The notes under the pieces are model-generated. The model was not told the DNA's origin, did not search any database, and saw only the letters and a list, made by a program, of their open reading frames with translations. Made by a program: the position numbers and the translations under genes. Of a stretch of DNA of 64,000 nucleotides, positions 61,913 through 64,000 are shown piece by piece (position 1 is the first letter of the stretch; every line of letters begins with the position of its first letter). The stretch comes from Bacteroides intestinalis DSM 17393 (GTDB lineage Bacteria > Bacteroidota > Bacteroidia > Bacteroidales > Bacteroidaceae), in assembly GCF_000172175.1 (NCBI RefSeq), contig NZ_ABJL02000008.1, positions 1,054,001-1,118,000 of the forward strand, read 5' to 3'.

Positions 61913-62209
61913 CTACGTTGATTTCAGAAAATTCTCCAATGCTTCAATGTGAGTTTTGAAAGCCTTTTTCCCCTCCGCAGTGGCTTGGAAAGATGTTTTC
62001 GGCTTCCTACCCACAAAGCTCTTCTGGCAAACGATATAGCCCAACTCTTCCAAAGCCCTTGTATGGCTTGCCAGGTTACCGTCCGTCAGTGAAAGTAATT
62101 CCTTCAAAGTATTGAAATCGACATCTTCATTTACCATGAGAACTGCCATAATACCCAGACGAACTTTACTTTCAAATGCCTTATTTATATTTTGAAATGC
62201 TTCTATCAT
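61913..62209 (-). CDS. Winged-helix transcriptional regulator
   Basis: 98 residues with a winged helix-turn-helix (about 14-75): FESKVRLGIMAVLMVNEDVDF, LTDGNLASHTRALEELGYIV, and a basic wing (KSFVGRKPKTSFQ). It belongs to the small 'transcriptional regulator' (DUF/ArsR-like) group that accompanies CreD in Bacteroides. It starts 3 bp after the membrane-protein stop, so translation is coupled. Confidence 0.88.
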   Translation of the reverse strand: MIEAFQNINKAFESKVRLGIMAVLMVNEDVDFNTLKELLSLTDGNLASHTRALEELGYIVCQKSFVGRKPKTSFQATAEGKKAFKTHIEALENFLKST

Positions 62210-62212
62210 TTA

Positions 62213-62797
62213 TTATTTTTTTCTTTCGTACTGTAAATAAAACAACATGCCATACAAAATATGGAATCCACCAAAACCAATTGTCCAAAACATCAAGCCA
62301 TGTCCTTCAAAAAAACAGTCTGCAATACCCAGACAAAGAAAAGCATATCCTAACCATGCTACATTGGAGTAAGTGAACTTAGACACATTGACCAAAGAAA
62401 GTCCATAGAAAAGTAACATCACAGAAGATACCAATCCATAATGTTCATGTAGCAATAAGGCTATACAGAACAACCCTCCCGTCAACAACGGCAATGAAAA
62501 ATTCCATGCAATGCGATAGGTTAGTTTACTGAATAGCTTTTGTTGCATCTTCTTGGCCTTATACCAGGACAAGATACAGGCGGTAACGACTGAAACAGTC
62601 AAAACCAGTGAAGCAACCATTATTAGTCCTTCCCTATTATCTCCTGATCTTAATAACTGACCGGCCACATAAGCACCGGCTAATGCATACACTCCGGCCA
62701 AGACAGCCGTCATTCCACTGAGAGATACGAACTTGGAAGATCTTTCCATCAATTCTTTTATCTCATTTACTGATTCTATTGCTTTATTCTTATCCAT
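62213..62797 (-). CDS. Six-helix membrane protein of the CreD module
   Basis: 194 residues from ATG 62797; a TTG two codons upstream is ignored. A cytoplasmic helix (MDKNKAIESVNEIKELMERS) is followed by six predicted membrane segments (about 25-190). No enzymatic motif is seen. It is first of the three-gene set with the winged-helix gene and creD; a signal receptor role is inferred. Confidence 0.75.
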   Translation of the reverse strand: MDKNKAIESVNEIKELMERSSKFVSLSGMTAVLAGVYALAGAYVAGQLLRSGDNREGLIMVASLVLTVSVVTACILSWYKAKKMQQKLFSKLTYRIAWNFSLPLLTGGLFCIALLLHEHYGLVSSVMLLFYGLSLVNVSKFTYSNVAWLGYAFLCLGIADCFFEGHGLMFWTIGFGGFHILYGMLFYLQYERKK

Positions 62798-62902
62798 ATA
62801 CAAAAAGTACTTTGTGATGCAAAGTAAAATATAAAAAATGAAAGGAACAAAGAATATCGAGAAAAAATATATTCAATGAAGATTAAGCCGCATAAGAATT
62901 AC

Positions 62903-62910
62903 TATATTTG
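62903..62910 (+). promoter_or_regulatory. -7 box of the DUF3795 gene
   Basis: TATATTTG, with the start site near 62917. This excludes the upstream in-frame ATG at 62876 and supports the ATG at 62942/62945. Confidence 0.65.
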
Positions 62911-62941
62911 CAATCAACCAAATATCAACAGTCATAGCCTA

Positions 62942-63277
62942 ATGATGAAACAATTAATTGCTTGTTGCGGATTAGATTGCGAAAGTTGCGATGCCCGCAT
63001 AGCTACTGTCAGAGATGACAATGAGTTAAGAGAAAAAACAGCCCAACTGTGGAGTGAGTTGAATAACATACCGGAGATTACGGCAGATACCATTAATTGT
63101 ATGGGCTGTCGTGTAGATGGGGTGAAAACGATGTATTGCAGCGATATGTGCGCAATTCGCAAATGCGTAAACGAAAAAGGATTTAACACCTGTGGTGACT
63201 GTAAAGAATTGGATAACTGCCAGATAGTTAGTCCTATTTTTCAGCATACTCCCAGTGCTAAAGAAAATCTTCTATAA
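62942..63277 (+). CDS. DUF3795 cysteine-rich protein
   Basis: 111 residues from ATG 62942 (ATG 62945 equally possible). Eleven cysteines in CCGLDCESCDA, CMGC, CSDMCAIRKC, CGDCKELDNC, the DUF3795 pattern, which probably bind zinc or an Fe-S cluster. Cytosolic. Function is unknown. Confidence 0.88.
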   Translation: MMKQLIACCGLDCESCDARIATVRDDNELREKTAQLWSELNNIPEITADTINCMGCRVDGVKTMYCSDMCAIRKCVNEKGFNTCGDCKELDNCQIVSPIFQHTPSAKENLL

Positions 63278-63289
63278 CATTGTAGTTGA

Positions 63290-63297
63290 TAAATTTG
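63290..63297 (+). promoter_or_regulatory. -7 box of the DUF6807 gene
   Basis: TAAATTTG, 26 bp before the ATG at 63323. No clear -33 element. Confidence 0.5.
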
Positions 63298-63322
63298 CAC
63301 TGCCAACAAAACATTGATAACC

Positions 63323-64000
63323 ATGCATAAATACACTGAAATAAAGAGCATCATTTTATCTCTATTCCATTTAAGTTTTTTCGTACTTTTCAGCTCATGC
63401 TCTTCTACCCACACTCCGTTTGCTGTGGTAGATACAAATAGAGCATTGGAGTACACAATGGATGGAAAGCACTTGTTTACTTACAATTATGCAGTAACTT
63501 ATCCTCCACAGGGTGTAGATACTGTTTATAAACGAAGCGGATTCATCCATCCTTTACGTACATTGGAAGGTGAGGTACTGACCAATTGTTCCCCAGCCGA
63601 CCATTATCACCATTTCGGCTTGTGGTATGCCTGGACAAAAACCACATTCGAAGAAAATGAAATTGACTTCTGGAATCTCTATAAGAAACAAGGTACAGTT
63701 CGTTTTCGGCAATTCGTAGAAGTGCAACCTGATGGTTTTTCCGCTGTACTCGACCATGTGGCATATCCCGACTCCACGAAAGAAAAAATAGCGATGACCG
63801 AGCAACTGAAAATCCGTGTGGGAAAACCCAAACAACGGGGATATTACATTGACTATCACACCATGCTTCGTTGTGCCACTTCTGCCCCGGTAGTATTGGA
63901 AAGCTACCGCTATGGAGGCATTTGTATCCGTGTATGCGAAAGTTGGAATGGGCAGACAACCGAGATGCTCACATCCGAAGGACTCGACCGTAACAATGCC
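63323..64000 (+). CDS. DUF6807 (PmoA-like) secreted protein, C-terminus beyond the window
   Basis: 226 codons to the right edge; the frame is open. Lipobox-like start (FVLFSSCSST). It matches DUF6807 (formerly 'methane oxygenase PmoA-like'): HPLRTLEGEVLTNCSPADHYHHFGLWYAW is the signature, with histidines that may bind metal. Members appear in polysaccharide-use regions of Bacteroidetes; the reaction is not known. It is not a methane monooxygenase. Confidence 0.85.
   Translation, partial: MHKYTEIKSIILSLFHLSFFVLFSSCSSTHTPFAVVDTNRALEYTMDGKHLFTYNYAVTYPPQGVDTVYKRSGFIHPLRTLEGEVLTNCSPADHYHHFGLWYAWTKTTFEENEIDFWNLYKKQGTVRFRQFVEVQPDGFSAVLDHVAYPDSTKEKIAMTEQLKIRVGKPKQRGYYIDYHTMLRCATSAPVVLESYRYGGICIRVCESWNGQTTEMLTSEGLDRNNA

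Noticed and set aside
62876..62941. Upstream ATG as start of the DUF3795 gene
   Set aside because: The -7 box at 62903-62910 lies after it, so the mRNA starts downstream.
63323..64000. PmoA-like name taken as methane oxidation
   Set aside because: The DUF6807 family is not a methane monooxygenase; the name is historical.

Overview
The window looks like chromosomal DNA of a gut Bacteroides, or a very close relative in Bacteroidales. The signs are two SusC-type receptors (one with its SusD), two ECF sigma/FecR pairs, families largely confined to Bacteroides (smalltalk protein, DUF4248, VirE-type primase, DUF3244, NigD-like, LruC, GGGtGRT), and many promoters with the Bacteroides -7 box TAnnTTTG. 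The species cannot be fixed from the sequence. No rRNA, tRNA or CRISPR array was seen.

Layout. (1) 1-3390, minus strand: histidine operon hisG-hisD-hisC, with hisC cut by the left edge. It is preceded by a promoter, an 18-residue leader peptide with six consecutive His codons, and a strong terminator, which together form a transcription attenuator. (2) 3500-5640: a hotdog thioesterase and a secreted YD-repeat protein. (3) 5700-10300: a typical Bacteroides island of unknown purpose (PGRP-type amidase, smalltalk protein and HU-like protein, divergent from DUF4248 and a VirE/VapE-type primase-ATPase), followed by a HigB/HigA-like toxin-antitoxin pair. (4) 10300-15620: a 1554-residue GHKL-ATPase/DUF3883 protein with the architecture of plant NO VEIN, followed by a truncated Fic fragment and flanked by inverted repeats; this is a candidate defence locus. 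(5) 15700-28950: an ECF sigma/FecR/SusC locus interrupted by an IS1182-family element and toxin-antitoxin debris. SusC has lost its C-terminus and its SusD. Downstream lie a LamG/lectin protein, a fibre-like protein and a secreted fusion of three enzyme domains (SGNH esterase, glycerophosphodiesterase, PP2C-like phosphatase). (6) 29000-39470: a broken toxin gene with an intact operator, then DUF2490, a CAT-like acyltransferase and housekeeping genes (dsbD, Dabb, udk, MltF-like transglycosylase, metH, smpB, Yip1). (7) 39477-43855: a secreted cassette of NigD-like lipoprotein, putative beta-pore-forming lipoprotein and DUF3244 protein, next to a TPR regulator. (8) 44310-56090: DMP19 protein, then a FecR-SusC-SusD-phosphoesterase operon with its sigma factor, a membrane phosphoesterase in opposite orientation, and a PL1 pectate lyase. 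(9) 56260-64000: an Fe-S scaffold/GGGtGRT pair, LruC lipoprotein, a CreD/winged-helix/membrane-protein module, DUF3795, and a DUF6807 protein cut by the right edge.

Cross-cutting features. Many intergenic gaps hold simple iterated motifs that fold into hairpins, with a different motif in each gap. Several genes are broken: SusC, the Fic fragment, two RelE-type toxin fragments, and a small ORF split at an A8 run. Starts were chosen at ATG where the longest reading frame began with TTG or GTG, and promoter positions decided some starts.
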